64,000 bases of DNA from DATBJJ01 sp963750915. Lineage in GTDB: Bacteria > Acidobacteriota > Vicinamibacteria > Vicinamibacterales > 2-12-FULL-66-21. The stretch is taken from positions 620,001-684,000 of the forward strand of contig CAVVSF010000011.1 in assembly GCA_963750915.1 (NCBI GenBank), given 5' to 3'. The notes beneath the pieces are model-generated. The model searched no databases, was not told where the DNA came from, and was given only the letters and a program-made list of their open reading frames with translations. Below, piece by piece: positions 17,290 to 24,996 of this stretch. The translations under genes were made by a program, and so were the position numbers. Within the stretch, counting starts at the first letter, position 1. Every line of letters begins with the position of its first letter.

Positions 17290-17706
17290 ATGGCAAAGCA
17301 ATCAAACCCGAGTTCTAACGTCCCACTCACCAAACAAGCCGCCGGTGCTGTGACTGGCGCGGTCGCCGGCAGCATAATCGGCGGGCCCGCGGGCGCAATC
17401 GTTGGAGGTCTCGCGGGAGCCGTGATGGGTCATCGCGTCGAGCAGGGCAAACCCGCGGTGCCAACGGAAGCTGTGGCTGCCGCGAAGTCTGCCGCAAAGC
17501 AGGTGAGCAGGGTTCCTGTCGGCAAGGCGGTCAGGTCGCTTACCGCCAAAGCCGGAGTCTTGAAGAAGACTACAAAGAAACCCACCGTCAAGAAGACTGC
17601 CGCAAAGAAGACTACCGCCAGGAAAACCGCAGCGAGGAAACGGCCGGCGAAGAAGTCACTGTTGGCCGCGAAGTCCAGGTCCGCAAAGAAGTCGGTCCGC
17701 CGATAA
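17290..17706 (+). CDS. Glycine-zipper / histone H1-like basic protein
   Basis: A 138-residue protein of two unlike halves. Residues about 15-50 are a glycine zipper (AAGAVTGAVAGSIIGGPAGA, IVGGLAGAVMGH), a motif that inserts into or clusters at membranes. From about residue 88 the chain is a lysine/alanine tail of KTTKK, KTAAKK and TARKTAARKRPAKK repeats, as in histone H1-like bacterial nucleoid proteins. A link between DNA and the membrane, or DNA compaction, can be inferred but is not shown. The gene is preceded by an AT-richer leader (CATATAAACTGC) that could hold its promoter. It stands alone. Confidence 0.65.
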   Translation: MAKQSNPSSNVPLTKQAAGAVTGAVAGSIIGGPAGAIVGGLAGAVMGHRVEQGKPAVPTEAVAAAKSAAKQVSRVPVGKAVRSLTAKAGVLKKTTKKPTVKKTAAKKTTARKTAARKRPAKKSLLAAKSRSAKKSVRR

Positions 17707-18185
17707 TCAGCTGCTTGCCGGTCACTTCAACCCACCGCATTCCGGGCGGGAGGTTGCCTCGTGCGGGGAAAGATCAGCGGCGCTCGGTGAAGAAGCTGCG
17801 CGTGCACGGACGAAGGCTCGGTATCACCACGGATTCAACGCCAACTCCCAATCGATCGATGCCGCGAAGTAGCTTATGGAAGTTCTCAAGAGTCCTACGG
17901 CGATCGGCGTCATGAGATCACAGGGGATGGAACCCGGCAAATAGAGAAAAGCGGCTCATCGCCCCCAGTTCCTGAGACGCATCGCAATGCATCGATACGG
18001 TTTCAGACACCGGCTGATGAGGTTCCTACGCACGAACATCTGCTTCGCCCATCACCACTGACAGCAACAACGGGTAAAACGGCGTAAGTCGTTCCAGTTT
18101 GACGCGCCCGGGAGCTGTTCCGGAGCGAGCAGGTCAGAGCGGCCCCCTGGCCAGCCAGCGAGCTACCTTTCACCAGGCGAAGGAC
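17707..18185. other. Intergenic region without recognised gene
   Basis: About 480 bp between the glycine-zipper gene and the second repeat/GIY-YIG relic. Short frames only; none has a credible ribosome site or domain. Confidence 0.5.
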
Positions 18186-18250
18186 GTCCACCATAGCGGC
18201 TCAGCGTGAGCTCCGCCGCGACGATGGACCTCGCCAAGCCGCGACAGCTA
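18186..18250. repeat. Diverged palindromic repeat near GIY-YIG copy 2
   Basis: GTCCACCAT followed by GGCTCAGCGTGAGCTCCG. This echoes the CCACCAT and GCTCACG/CGTGAGC blocks that precede the other two GIY-YIG copies, but it is shorter and diverged. Confidence 0.4.
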
Positions 18251-18382
18251 TCGACCGACGCCGGGTCGCGGATCCGTGCGCACTCGGTACACGCACTGTT
18301 CTTAACACGGCGTACTCCGGAGCCACGCCGCGCGAAATCCTCAACAACCCGTCCGGACCTGCAGGCACGCCGCCGTAGGTGG

Positions 18383-18633
18383 GTGCCGGAGCGTTGGGTC
18401 TACGTACTCCGGAGTCAAGCTGATCACACCCGGTACTACACCGGCGTCACCAGTGATTGGCGCGCCAGGCTCGAGGCGCACAATGCCGGCCGCTGCCTCC
18501 ACACGGCAAAATGGGCGGCCGATGGCAGATCGATGTCCTCGTGCAGCTCGCCGACGAGCAGAGAGCGGTCGCATTCGAGCGGTACCTGAAATCAGGATCG
18601 GGCTGCGCTTTTGCCATGCGTCATCTGCGCTGA
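18383..18633 (+). pseudogene. GIY-YIG nuclease-like gene, frameshifted (copy 2)
   Basis: A GTG start gives VPERWVYVLRSQADHTRYYT, then GVTSDWRARLEAHNAGRCLH. After about 18512 the frame must change to continue WQIDVLVQLADEQRAVAFER, then YLKSGSGCAFAMRHLR, with TGA at 18631-18633. Its length and both ends match copy 1 at 10543. Immediately downstream, on the opposite strand, lies a recombinase relic homologous to that next to copy 1, so the two loci are duplicates of one arrangement. Confidence 0.7.
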
Positions 18634-18639
18634 CATCAA

Positions 18640-18795
18640 AGGCCCTGCGCCCCTGCCCGACGACTCGCTCCACACGCCTCGCAGCGCCCGAAGGCGCGGA
18701 GTGGAAAGTCCGGCCACCCGCACTGCTGTGGCGTCGTGCACGACACGCCGCCCGACAGTGCGGTAGAACAAGCCCTCTGAAATCAACGGCTCGCT
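18640..18795 (-). pseudogene. Serine recombinase zinc-ribbon relic
   Basis: On the minus strand the sequence reads EPLISEGLFYR in one frame and PDFPLRAFGRCEACGA in another. It corresponds to EPLISEDLFYR and PDFPLRTFVRCECCGR of the recombinase at 10812-11714. Only about 50 codons survive. DNA similarity is also visible (for example CTGCTGTGGCGT and GCGGTAGAACA shared). It ends next to the GIY-YIG stop, as at the first locus, and at the other side adjoins the stop of the lipoprotein gene. Confidence 0.6.
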
Positions 18796-19328
18796 CAATC
18801 CTGCGGACTGAAGCTGTACGTCCCTTCCCAGTACCAGAGCGAGTCAGCAGGATTGTACGAGACAACGACACTGGCATGGAACGAGGTGAACTTCCCCGTC
18901 CCGCCGGAGAACGTGCACACTCCGAGGGCCAGTGAGCAATGGCCGAAGGCGGTGTTGTTGCCCGGCCCCGGCGGGTCGAGGACGACATCACTGCCCAAAG
19001 GAGTAAGAAGCTGATCCGGCTGGAGATAAAGGATTCTCGAGTCGACCTCGATTGCTTTGACGTTCGAGGACGTGATCGTGCAGAAGGAACCGGCGCCGCC
19101 CGTGTACCCCGAGCACTCCTTCTTCACATGGACATCTCCGCTTCGCGGCGATGCCGACAACGACGGGGAGACCGCCAGTCGAGTGGTTCCTTCATTGCCG
19201 GGCGCCGTCGCCGCCAAACCAGACACAGCCGCAGTCGCGCTCGGACTTGTCGGAACTCCGCGTCCGTCGGTACACCCGACGGCGACCAACGCCCCAGCAC
19301 ATAGACACCCAATAATTACGAATTTCAT
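18795..19328 (-). CDS. Secreted lipoprotein with allene-oxide-cyclase-like barrel pattern
   Basis: A 177-residue exported protein with a lipobox leader (ALVAVGC) and a mature region that has four cysteines and the pattern CSLALGVCTFSGGTGKFTSF, then HASVVVSY. This pattern is frequent in secreted proteins of Acidobacteriota and Actinobacteria that resemble the allene oxide cyclase/dirigent barrel; no activity can be assigned. The start at 19328 is supported by a strong GGAGGG site eight bases upstream. It is divergent from the sigma factor gene at 19519, leaving 190 bp that should contain both promoters. Confidence 0.7.
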   Translation of the reverse strand: MKFVIIGCLCAGALVAVGCTDGRGVPTSPSATAAVSGLAATAPGNEGTTRLAVSPSLSASPRSGDVHVKKECSGYTGGAGSFCTITSSNVKAIEVDSRILYLQPDQLLTPLGSDVVLDPPGPGNNTAFGHCSLALGVCTFSGGTGKFTSFHASVVVSYNPADSLWYWEGTYSFSPQD

Positions 19329-19518
19329 ACACCCTCCTTCGGAGTTGCCGCCCGTTTTCTTGCTACCGTCCATGCTCGATGCACCGACGCCCTTGAGAGC
19401 CTCGCCAATAGGAGATCGCGCAAGAGGGGTCCATAACGGGTCAACGAGACAAAGGCAGGCGTATATCCTCCCGGTGCTATGCTGTGGACTTGAATCCAAT
19501 TGTTTGAAGAAGGCTCCG

Positions 19519-20091
19519 ATGGTCTCGCCTCGCGACGTCACGGCGCTGCTCGGCGACTGGAGTCGCGGCGACCGGACTGCGCTCAATCAGTTGCTGCCAC
19601 TCGTCTATACGGAGCTCCACCGGATTGCCGCGCGCCAGCTTCGGAACGAGCGGGCCGACCACACGTTGCAGCCGACGGCCCTCGTTCACGAGGTGTACAT
19701 CCGGCTCGTCGACCAACGCCGGGTCGATTGGGAGAATCGGGCCCATTTTTTTGGTGTCGCGGCACAGGTCATGCGCCGGATCCTGGTCGATCACGCCCGT
19801 CGTCACAGCGCGAGCAAACGGGGCGAGGGTGTGCGCTGTGTGTCAATCGATGAAGCCAAAGACGTAGCCGCGTCAAATGAGATGCCCATCCTCGCGTTGG
19901 ATCACGCGCTCGATCGCTTGGAAACGGTCGACGCTCAGCTGGCCAAAATCGTCGAGCTTCGTGCGTTTGGCGGGCTCACGATCGAGGAAGCGGCACATGT
20001 GCTCAGCGTGTCCCCATCGACCGCCAAGCGCGACTGGCGCACCGCGAAAGCGTGGCTCAATCGTGAGCTCGGCTCCGAGGTTCGACCGTGA
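19519..20091 (+). CDS. ECF sigma factor, acidobacterial type (sigma 1)
   Basis: A 190-residue RNA polymerase sigma factor of the ECF type typical for Acidobacteria (TIGR02999-like). Sigma-2 covers about residues 20-90 (QPTALVHEVYIRL, HFFGVAAQVMRRILVDHARR). Sigma-4 covers about 120-185 (LRAFGGLTIEEAAHVLSVSP, STAKRDWRTAKAWL). The start at 19519 follows a GAAGAAGG site. The acidic DAED patch usual in region 2.2 is replaced by Gln-Pro-Thr53-Ala, so the factor may need phosphorylation. Its stop overlaps the GTG of the kinase gene by 4 bp (GTGA). No anti-sigma factor is present; the kinase is the likely controller. Confidence 0.88.
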   Translation: MVSPRDVTALLGDWSRGDRTALNQLLPLVYTELHRIAARQLRNERADHTLQPTALVHEVYIRLVDQRRVDWENRAHFFGVAAQVMRRILVDHARRHSASKRGEGVRCVSIDEAKDVAASNEMPILALDHALDRLETVDAQLAKIVELRAFGGLTIEEAAHVLSVSPSTAKRDWRTAKAWLNRELGSEVRP

Positions 20092-22931
20092 CCGACGAGC
20101 GATGGCCGCGGGTGAAGGCGCTGTTTCAGGCCGCTGTGGAACGGCCGACTGAAGAGCGCGACGCCTTTCTGGCCGCTGCGACTGGTGACGACGAGGCGTT
20201 GCGTCGTGAAGTCGAGTCGCTTTTAACGTCGGACACCTCGGACGCCAGCTTCCTCTATCAACTGCCCGTCGCCAGTGAGTCCGTGCTGGCCGATCTTCTC
20301 GTTGCCCCACTGGCGTCGATGGACCACACGCGTTCCCACACAGTCCTCACCTCTGGTCTTCGCGTAGGTCCCTACGAAATCATCGCTGCGCTGGGAGCCG
20401 GTGGGATGGGCGAGGTCTACCGGGCGCACGATACACGTCTCAGTCGTGATGTTGCCATAAAGGTCCTGCCGCGCACGTTCACCGAGAACCCTGGCCGGCT
20501 GACTCGCTTCCGCCGCGAGGCCCGTGTGCTCGCGTCGCTTAATCATCCCAATATCGCGGCGATCTATGGCCTGGAGAAATCGCGCGACGTCGACCACTTG
20601 ATCCTAGAACTGGTAGAGGGCGAGATCCTCATCGGTCCATTACCAATCGACACAGCGCTCGACTATGCAGGTCAGATCGCTGCGGCACTGGAAGCCGCGC
20701 ACGGCAAGGGCATCATCCACCGCGATTTGAAGCCAGCCAACGTCAAAGTCACGCCTGAAGGCAGAGTGAAGCTGCTGGATTTCGGGCTGGCCAAAGCTGT
20801 CAGGGACATCGAACAGAGCCTGGACCGTCCGCGGCAACTGACCACGGGTACTGGATTGGCAACAGTGGCCGGAGACATTGTCGGGTCGCCTTCGTATATG
20901 AGCCCGGAACAGGCCCGCGGGCAACATGTGGATGAGCGGACTGATATCTGGGCGTTTGGTTGCTTACTCTACGAATTGCTCACGGGGAGGCGGGCGTTTC
21001 CAGGCGAGGTGTTGTCGGACACGATTGAGGGAGTGCTGGAGCGCGAGCCGGACTACGAGGCGCTGCCCGACGGAACTCCGGTACGCATCCGTCAACTGTT
21101 GCGGCGCTGTCTCGACAAGGACGCGGCCCGGCGTCTCGAGAATATCGCCGACGCCCGGAGAACAATCGAGCAATCACGGCGTGGGTGGAACCGCTGGCAG
21201 GTCGCTGCAATTGCGGCAGCCGCGCTTGGGACGTTGGTCATAGGCGGTCCTGTCTGGTCGCGCGGCCCAGCTCGGACCCCCAAACCTTCCGAGTGGGTGC
21301 AGATCACCAAACTGCCCGACTCGGTCAGCCAACCGGCACTTTCCCCGGACGGGCGTTCGGTGACGTTCATTCGCGGCCCCGCGACTTTCTTTGGGCCTGG
21401 CGAGGTTTACGTCAAGAGGCTTCCCGATGGCGAGCCCCTGCGGCTGACGCACGACAATTTCGCCAAGATGAGTCCGGTGTTTTCGTCAGACGGGAGGCGG
21501 ATCGCGTATACCGTCGTTGGGCAGAATTTCGAGTGGGATACCTGGGTCGTCCCCGTGCTGGGCGGCGAGCCGCAGCGTTGGCTGCGCAACGCCTCGGGGC
21601 TGGTATGGAGCGGCCCGCGGCACGTACTGTTTTCGGAGATCAAGAACATTCCGCACATGGCGATCGTCGCGGCGGAGGAGAGCGGTACCGGCGCGCATGA
21701 TGTCTACCTACCCGCGCACGAACACGCCATGGCGCATCGGTCCTACCCTTCACCGGACGGAAAATGGGTGCTGATCGTAGAAATGGATATGGATCACGCC
21801 TGGATGCCGTGCCGGCTATTGCCCATGGATGGCAGTTCGTCGGGTCGCCAGGTAGGACCATCAGGCGGAGGCTGTACGTCCGGGGCATGGTCACCCGACG
21901 GCCAATGGATGTATGTCACCTCCAACGCCGGCGGAGTGCATCACATCTGGCGGCAGCGTTTCCCAGATGGACAACCAGAGCAGGTGACCTCCGGGCCGAC
22001 TGAGGAGCAAGGCATCGCCATGGCGCCGGACGGCCGCTCGTTTGTCACGGCGATGGCCCTGCAGAATCTGTCGATTTGGCTGCACGATGCGAGAGGCGAG
22101 CGGCAGATTTCTTCGCTGGAAGGCATCGCCGCCAATCCCAAGTTCACCGCAGACGGGAAAAAGCTGTGCTATACCCTCGTCAAAGAAGCTCCGACCCCAT
22201 ATTCCCCGCAGCCTGGTGAAGTATGGGTCGCCGACGTGGAATCGGGCCGTTCCGAATCGCTGGTTCCCGGCTTCCGGGCACTCGACTATGACGTCTCGCC
22301 CGACGGCCAGCAGGTGGTGATGGAGGCTACGGATGCCGAACGTAAGCATCGGCTGTGGCTCGTGCCGTTCGATCACCACTCGCCTCCGCGTCAGATCCCG
22401 AATGTCGAAGGCCGACAGCCCAGGTTTGGCCCCAGCGGCGAGATCTTCTTTCGCCGAGCGGAAGAGAACTCCAACTTCGTCTACCGCATTCGCCCGGACG
22501 GTTCGGGCATGCGGAAGGTGATCGAGCAGGCGATTCCCTTGCTGTTCGGCGTTTCGCACGATGGCCGATGGGTCGTCGGATGGGCTCGTCTTCCAGACAA
22601 CGACGGGATGGCGGTTCAGGCCTTTTCGTTGAGCGGGGCGCCTGCGATGCCCCTCGGCGATTTCATCGGGTGGAATTGGTCGGCTGGCGGAGGCGCGGTA
22701 TCCATTTCCGATGGGCCGATTGCAGCGAACCGGAGTTACATCATTCCATTGCCGCCCGGCGAACCGCTTCCGAGAACGCCGACGGGGGGTTTTCGTTCCG
22801 AAGAGGAGATCTCCGACATTCCGGGAGCGCGGAGGATCGATGCCTGGACAGTGCCTGGCCCGTCACTTGGTATCTACGCGTTCTATCGCGGCACAACCCA
22901 GCGCAATCTCTACCGCATCCCAATTCGATAG
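20088..22931 (+). CDS. Ser/Thr protein kinase with PD40/TolB-like sensor (kinase 1)
   Basis: A 947-residue membrane kinase. A short N-terminal helical domain (about 1-60) precedes a complete Hanks-type kinase: glycine loop 102-110 (ALGAGGMGEVY), Lys125, HRD 211-213, DFG 231-233 and the SPSYMSPEQARG activation-segment end. One membrane segment lies near residue 380 (WQVAAIAAAALGTLVIGG). The external part has repeated PD40/WD40-like blades (ALSPDGRSVTFIR, SPVFSSDGRRIAY, AWSPDGQWMYVTS). The start is GTG, overlapping the sigma gene. The protein probably senses an envelope signal and phosphorylates the sigma factor. It is the only one of the four PD40 kinases here with an unbroken frame. Confidence 0.9.
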   Translation: MTDERWPRVKALFQAAVERPTEERDAFLAAATGDDEALRREVESLLTSDTSDASFLYQLPVASESVLADLLVAPLASMDHTRSHTVLTSGLRVGPYEIIAALGAGGMGEVYRAHDTRLSRDVAIKVLPRTFTENPGRLTRFRREARVLASLNHPNIAAIYGLEKSRDVDHLILELVEGEILIGPLPIDTALDYAGQIAAALEAAHGKGIIHRDLKPANVKVTPEGRVKLLDFGLAKAVRDIEQSLDRPRQLTTGTGLATVAGDIVGSPSYMSPEQARGQHVDERTDIWAFGCLLYELLTGRRAFPGEVLSDTIEGVLEREPDYEALPDGTPVRIRQLLRRCLDKDAARRLENIADARRTIEQSRRGWNRWQVAAIAAAALGTLVIGGPVWSRGPARTPKPSEWVQITKLPDSVSQPALSPDGRSVTFIRGPATFFGPGEVYVKRLPDGEPLRLTHDNFAKMSPVFSSDGRRIAYTVVGQNFEWDTWVVPVLGGEPQRWLRNASGLVWSGPRHVLFSEIKNIPHMAIVAAEESGTGAHDVYLPAHEHAMAHRSYPSPDGKWVLIVEMDMDHAWMPCRLLPMDGSSSGRQVGPSGGGCTSGAWSPDGQWMYVTSNAGGVHHIWRQRFPDGQPEQVTSGPTEEQGIAMAPDGRSFVTAMALQNLSIWLHDARGERQISSLEGIAANPKFTADGKKLCYTLVKEAPTPYSPQPGEVWVADVESGRSESLVPGFRALDYDVSPDGQQVVMEATDAERKHRLWLVPFDHHSPPRQIPNVEGRQPRFGPSGEIFFRRAEENSNFVYRIRPDGSGMRKVIEQAIPLLFGVSHDGRWVVGWARLPDNDGMAVQAFSLSGAPAMPLGDFIGWNWSAGGGAVSISDGPIAANRSYIIPLPPGEPLPRTPTGGFRSEEEISDIPGARRIDAWTVPGPSLGIYAFYRGTTQRNLYRIPIR

Positions 22932-22977
22932 TGATGTCGCTCCGTTCATGCCGGCCGACATGCGCTCGTCGGTCGTC

Positions 22978-22995
22978 AGCGCCCATCCGGGCGCT
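22978..22995. terminator. Possible terminator hairpin after kinase 1
   Basis: AGCGCCC-ATCC-GGGCGCT forms a 7-bp perfect stem with a 4-nt loop, 46 bp after the kinase stop. There is no real T-run, so the call is tentative. Confidence 0.35.
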
Positions 22996-23076
22996 CATCT
23001 GATGTTTGAGCTTGCGCTATGCCCGTGAGCTGAAAGCTCCGCAACCTTTCGATCTGCGTCAGGAACACACCGATTT

Positions 23077-23160
23077 GGTTCCAACTGGCGCTGTTCTGGG
23101 CCACCAACCTTCGCTCGCCTGCATTCCTGAGCGAGCTACGGTTGGCAAGCCAACCTTCGT
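23077..23160. repeat. Intergenic repeat, copy C
   Basis: GGTTCCAACTGGCGCTGTTC followed by TGGGCCACCAACCTTCGCTC, then TGAGCGAGCTACGGTTGGC. It shares the first block with 33816 and 36526 and the second with the palindromic repeats at 10218 and 47447. There is no GIY-YIG gene here. Confidence 0.6.
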
Positions 23161-23231
23161 GCGCTTTTCATCGAAGATTAGGTCTGCCAACCACGCCGAG
23201 CGATTAACCCAGGGCACACCTTCCGCAGAAT

Positions 23232-23531
23232 GTGCCATCTCTCAGGGTTGCCGATATCACAACAAGTTCTGCGGTCCCCGGTCCAAACGTCAGCGGATGG
23301 GCTGCTCATGTAGATTACGCCCTGTCAGGCCGACCGCTGGGCGTCGAGATCACCGCGCCGCAAGCGGTTCCATTGGATCGCCACAACCAGCTCCTCGCCG
23401 AGCTTGGCGAGGCCCTCGCAGAGCAGACTACAGGCCCCGCTCGGGTCGCATATGGACTGCTCGCGCGCGAAAGAACGCGTTCTGCGAACGCGAGGTGCCT
23501 TCCTCGTCGAGCTCTTCGACAGCATCGGTAG
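23232..23531 (+). pseudogene. Remnant of a DUF2283-like small protein
   Basis: The stretch HVDYALSGRPLGVEITAPQA, then VPLDRHNQLLAELGEALAE resembles small proteins with the 'D-Y-x-x-x-G-x-x-L-G-h-E-h' core of DUF2283-like, often antitoxin-associated, families. The residues before and after look unrelated (the start lacks the usual strand and the end is Arg-rich). The frame is probably a fragment flanked by chance coding. No partner toxin gene can be seen. Confidence 0.35.
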
Positions 23532-23564
23532 CACGCTCAACGTGAGTCGAGCGCCTCTCAAACT

Positions 23565-23589
23565 CCGCCAGGGCCTGCGGCCCTGGCGG
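23565..23589. terminator. Strong hairpin between convergent genes
   Basis: CCGCCAGGGCC-TGC-GGCCCTGGCGG, an 11-bp perfect stem with a 3-nt loop. It lies between the plus-strand fragment and the minus-strand secreted-protein gene ending at 23674. It may act as a bidirectional terminator, although no T-run follows on either side. Confidence 0.45.
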
Positions 23590-23673
23590 GAGTAGTGCAA
23601 GGTTCGGTCGGAGCAAACAGCGTCCGCGACGACTCCGCATCGCTGTACGCGTCGGCGTCGAGCGGCGCGGTCT

Positions 23674-24231
23674 TTACTCCTTGGGAGCCCGCCCAATGCG
23701 AATCACGCCCTGAAAACAGTTCGCGGTGTCCGGGGCGCCCGCGGCAAGGCAGTGAGGATCGCCGGCCCAATACCGCTGGTATTCAACACGGACCGGTGCC
23801 CCGCTGCGCCGTCCGGCCACGACGAAACCAGTAAACCGGGCGACACCGGTCACCTGGTTCTGCCCGCCACGAATGAGCGCCGTGAACGACGCCTCCTCGT
23901 CCTCGGCGTTGACTTGATAAAGCGCCTCCAGGCGCCGTACACCGTTCACGAGCGGTCCCGGGACCCCTTCAGGATTGGGGTTCACCTCCGGGTGCACGCT
24001 GGTCTGCCCCTCGAGAACCTCACCGACAAACCTGCCGCCCACGTCGCCGCCGGCGATGCCCGCCAGAAAAGTTCCCGTTGTCCCCCATTTCGTGAAGGTG
24101 ACTTCGAGGGGTTCTTGGCTGGTCGCCTGCGCGTCCGGCTGGCCGGCGGCCAGGCCGGGTGAGAGCTGGAGCAGGAGTACGGCCGCAACCACGGCCAGGC
24201 TGACGCGGCTTGGAACGCCGATGATTTTCAT
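23674..24231 (-). CDS. Secreted hypothetical protein
   Basis: A 185-residue protein with a clear signal peptide (VSLAVVAAVLLLQLSPGLAA). The mature part is rich in Gly, Val and short strands (TGTFLAGIAGGDVGGRFVGE, FTALIRGGQNQVTGVARFTG) and has two cysteines near the end, suggesting a beta-sandwich. No family is recognised. AGAAGGAG lies 4-11 bases before the ATG. It is divergent from the sigma 2 gene, with 153 bp between starts. Confidence 0.65.
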   Translation of the reverse strand: MKIIGVPSRVSLAVVAAVLLLQLSPGLAAGQPDAQATSQEPLEVTFTKWGTTGTFLAGIAGGDVGGRFVGEVLEGQTSVHPEVNPNPEGVPGPLVNGVRRLEALYQVNAEDEEASFTALIRGGQNQVTGVARFTGFVVAGRRSGAPVRVEYQRYWAGDPHCLAAGAPDTANCFQGVIRIGRAPKE

Positions 24232-24384
24232 GAGAGTCTCCTTCTTGTGATGGTTGTTACCGCATGGTGAAGGGATCGATGAAACGCGTCGACCAGGTCC
24301 TGTATTGGTCTTGCGACGTGCCCACCCTTCTGTTGTCCTCTAAGATAAGAAGCGCAAGACCGACCGCTTTCCCATCACGAGCAG

Positions 24385-24984
24385 ATGCCGGACCCCTCAC
24401 GCGCGCACGACGTCACCGAGCTCCTCCTGTCCTGGGGACAGGGAGACACCGCGGCGCTCGACCGCCTGGTTCCGCTGTTGTATGACGATCTGCGGCGGGT
24501 GGCGCGCGGCCATCTCCGGCGGGAACGTCCCGGACACAGTGTCCAGGCCACAGCGCTCGTCCATGAGGTCTTCCTGCGTCTCGTCGAAGTGGATCGGATG
24601 ACGGTGAAAAGCCGTACGCACTTCTTTGCGCTGTCGGCCAGGCTGATGCGCCAGATCCTCGTCGACCACGCCCGTCGACAGCAGGCCGGCAAGCGTGGCG
24701 GCGGCGCCACGGTGATCGGCCTGAGCGAGGCGGCCGGCGCGGCCGCTCCAACGTCCACGTCCAGCGTGGACGTGCTCGCGCTCGACGAGGCCCTCGATGC
24801 GTTGTCGTCGTTCGACGTCCGGCAGTGCCGCGTCGTGGAACTGCGATTCTTTGCCGGGCTCAGCATCCCTGAGACGGCCGACGCCCTCGATATATCGACG
24901 CCCACGGTCGAGCGCGACTGGGCGATGGCAAAGGCCTGGCTCCACCAGCGATTGTCGACACCGCAAGGGCCGTCGGCCGGTTAG
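24385..24984 (+). CDS. ECF sigma factor, acidobacterial type (sigma 2)
   Basis: A 199-residue ECF sigma factor of the same type as sigma 1. Region 2 shows QATALVHEVFLRL and HFFALSARLMRQILVDHARR; region 4 shows LRFFAGLSIPETADALDIST, then VERDWAMAKAWLHQR. Thr56 stands where ordinary ECF proteins have acidic residues. It is followed after 12 bp by the kinase 2 gene. Part of its 3' end is repeated at 30777-30863 and a shorter piece at about 27895-27922, before kinases 4 and 3. This shows that sigma plus kinase was duplicated as a block. Confidence 0.88.
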   Translation: MPDPSRAHDVTELLLSWGQGDTAALDRLVPLLYDDLRRVARGHLRRERPGHSVQATALVHEVFLRLVEVDRMTVKSRTHFFALSARLMRQILVDHARRQQAGKRGGGATVIGLSEAAGAAAPTSTSSVDVLALDEALDALSSFDVRQCRVVELRFFAGLSIPETADALDISTPTVERDWAMAKAWLHQRLSTPQGPSAG

Positions 24985-24996
24985 AATTCACGGGAC

